DNA of 34,336 nt from Muribaculaceae bacterium (GTDB lineage Bacteria > Bacteroidota > Bacteroidia > Bacteroidales > Muribaculaceae): positions 1 through 34,336 of the forward strand of contig JAFSPZ010000015.1 of NCBI GenBank assembly GCA_017451225.1. The letters run 5' to 3'. This document shows positions 33,581-34,336 of this stretch, in pieces. The notes under the pieces are model-generated. The model was given only the letters and a program-made list of their open reading frames with translations. It was not told where the DNA came from and did no database searches. The stretch's first letter is position 1. Each line of letters begins with the position of its first letter. The translations under genes and the position numbers were made by a program.

Positions 33581-33621
33581 AAAAAGCGAGGACACCGATC
33601 AAGTCATTGTTCGATGTCCTC
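33581..33621 (-). terminator. Minus-strand terminator
   Basis: On the minus strand GAGGACA pairs with TGTCCTC, with a further CGA/TCG pair, and GCTTTTTGGG follows. It ends transcription coming from the dockerin-tailed gene and the Cys-rich frame at 33629-33796. Confidence 0.6.
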
Positions 33622-33628
33622 TCCGTGT

Positions 33629-33796
33629 TTAGTTATCTTCTTCCCAATCCTCACAGCTACTCTGCTCGCTCACGTCTTCATCGTGCTTTTCGCTATACCA
33701 TAGGTGCCATCCACAGGCACAGGCAAATTTGCAGAAGTAGCAAGTTCTCTCTGTCGGTCTTATTGTTGCCTCCTTTCCTTGTTTCGTGTCGTGAGT
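33629..33796 (-). pseudogene. Possible decayed small Cys-rich ORF
   Basis: The minus frame ending with TAA at 33629-33631 reads RTCYFCKFACACGWHLWYSE followed by an acidic tail (SCEDWEEDN), a Cys-rich composition typical of small zinc-binding proteins. It has no ATG, GTG or TTG in a suitable place; an in-frame TGA lies just upstream at 33797-33799, while a neighbouring frame carries a plausible Met start (MMGSYCLLELTTRNKERRQQ). A frameshift between them would explain this. A minus-strand terminator follows 8 nt after the stop. This is the main content of the 33471-33866 gap. Confidence 0.3.
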
Positions 33797-33866
33797 TCAA
33801 GAAGGCAGTAGCTGCCCATCATTGCCAGTTCTCGGTACTGGTCACACTGCGCGCAGATGACAAAAA

Positions 33867-34336
33867 TTATTTACTTCCCAGCAAGATATTGTAGACGAGA
33901 GTGACATCGGCTGCAGTAATGTTTCCATCGCTGTTTTGGTCGCCGTTGACAATAGCACTGTTGTCATTGTTGAGTAGCCAGTTGTAGAGGGCTGTCACGT
34001 CGGCTGCTGTCACATTGCCGTCACCGTTGACGTCGCCGGCAACAGGCACATTATCACCTTCTACAAAAACTTCATTAACATTAAAGATACTAGTCGATAA
34101 CGCTGCTGAAGCTGAACTTAAAAAATCCTGTCCGTCACCAATATACTCATAAAGATAATAATACCTACCATCACCGGTATGATAATAGCGGATAAAGAAA
34201 CCGCCAGCTGCTCTCTCCACAACGTGGCAAATGTATGAACTGTTTATGTCAGAAGTAACAAATTGGTCCTCCTCAAAATATCCGTGGGCTGCTCTGTTAT
34301 AAATCACGATCTTGTCCGACGAGGCTTGCACAAAGC
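33867..34336 (-). CDS. C-terminal part of a secreted dockerin-tailed protein (5' end outside window)
   Basis: The frame is open to the window edge, so the true start lies beyond 34336. The visible ~155 residues contain a beta-rich stretch without recognised motif (GGFFIRYYHTGDGRYYYLYE) and end with two dockerin type I-like repeats: GDVNGDGNVTAADVTALYNW and GDQNSDGNITAADVTLVYNI, each with the Asp-x-Asn-x-Asp-Gly calcium loop, then LLGSK and a stop. In Bacteroidales such tails are common on surface proteins; whether they bind cohesins here is unknown. Confidence 0.82.
   Translation of the reverse strand, partial: FVQASSDKIVIYNRAAHGYFEEDQFVTSDINSSYICHVVERAAGGFFIRYYHTGDGRYYYLYEYIGDGQDFLSSASAALSTSIFNVNEVFVEGDNVPVAGDVNGDGNVTAADVTALYNWLLNNDNSAIVNGDQNSDGNITAADVTLVYNILLGSK

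Noticed and set aside
1-34336. tRNA, rRNA or CRISPR arrays
   Set aside because: No cloverleaf with a TTCGA arm and no spaced direct repeats of CRISPR length were seen by eye on either strand.

Overview
The window looks like a chromosomal stretch of a gut-type Bacteroidales bacterium, probably near Muribaculaceae or Prevotellaceae. The evidence is: promoters of the Bacteroidetes form TTG-N18-22-TAnnTTTG before most transcription units; secreted proteins ending in T9SS-like or dockerin-like tails; families typical of the phylum (DUF4105, DUF3822, DUF6249, DUF5056-like, BspA-type leucine-rich repeats); and ATPase-less ABC-2 exporters. The genus assignment is inference.

Layout. 1-489: tail of a dockerin-ended gene, a terminator and a MITE-like inverted repeat. 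490-8588: a 102-residue secreted protein that is little more than a sorting tail, an LtaS-like membrane sulfatase-fold enzyme, a secreted protein, a DUF4105 membrane protein, and a 931-residue secreted protein sharing modules with the earlier one. 8721-11772: cardiolipin synthase and a GHL10 family secreted glycosidase. 11769-17175: an RluA-type pseudouridine synthase convergent with the glycosidase, priA, and a solitary RepA-like AAA ATPase carrying a small palindromic repeat. 17292-18038: fabG. 18317-20291: DUF6249 protein, ECF sigma factor and small DUF5056-like membrane protein, a probable envelope-linked regulatory unit. 20380-21710: DUF3822 protein and rsmD, overlapping. 21722-27324 (minus): tolC-hlyD-permease-permease export operon, interrupted by a broken four-helix-bundle (S23/IVP) gene flanked by heptamer repeats. 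27452-29322: TraB/GumN protein and pyrE, with an orphan promoter-terminator pair (candidate sRNA) between them. 29425-29640: possible structured RNA or decayed ORF. 29748-31658: BspA-like LRR protein. 31767-32900 (minus): GNAT acetyltransferase, crcB and a hidden 57-residue ORF. 33018-34336: small lipoprotein, a Cys-rich frame without a start, and the C-terminal part of another dockerin-ended protein.

Most genes are housekeeping or envelope functions (phospholipid and fatty acid synthesis, replication restart, rRNA modification, export, surface proteins). The less ordinary signals are in the gaps: several promoters whose -7 box lies only 7-9 nt before the start codon (near-leaderless mRNAs), the S23 pseudogene cassette, the orphan sRNA-like unit, the short ORF with its own hairpin leader, and small palindromic repeats, one of them inside a coding sequence. 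No tRNA, rRNA, CRISPR array or complete insertion sequence was recognised.
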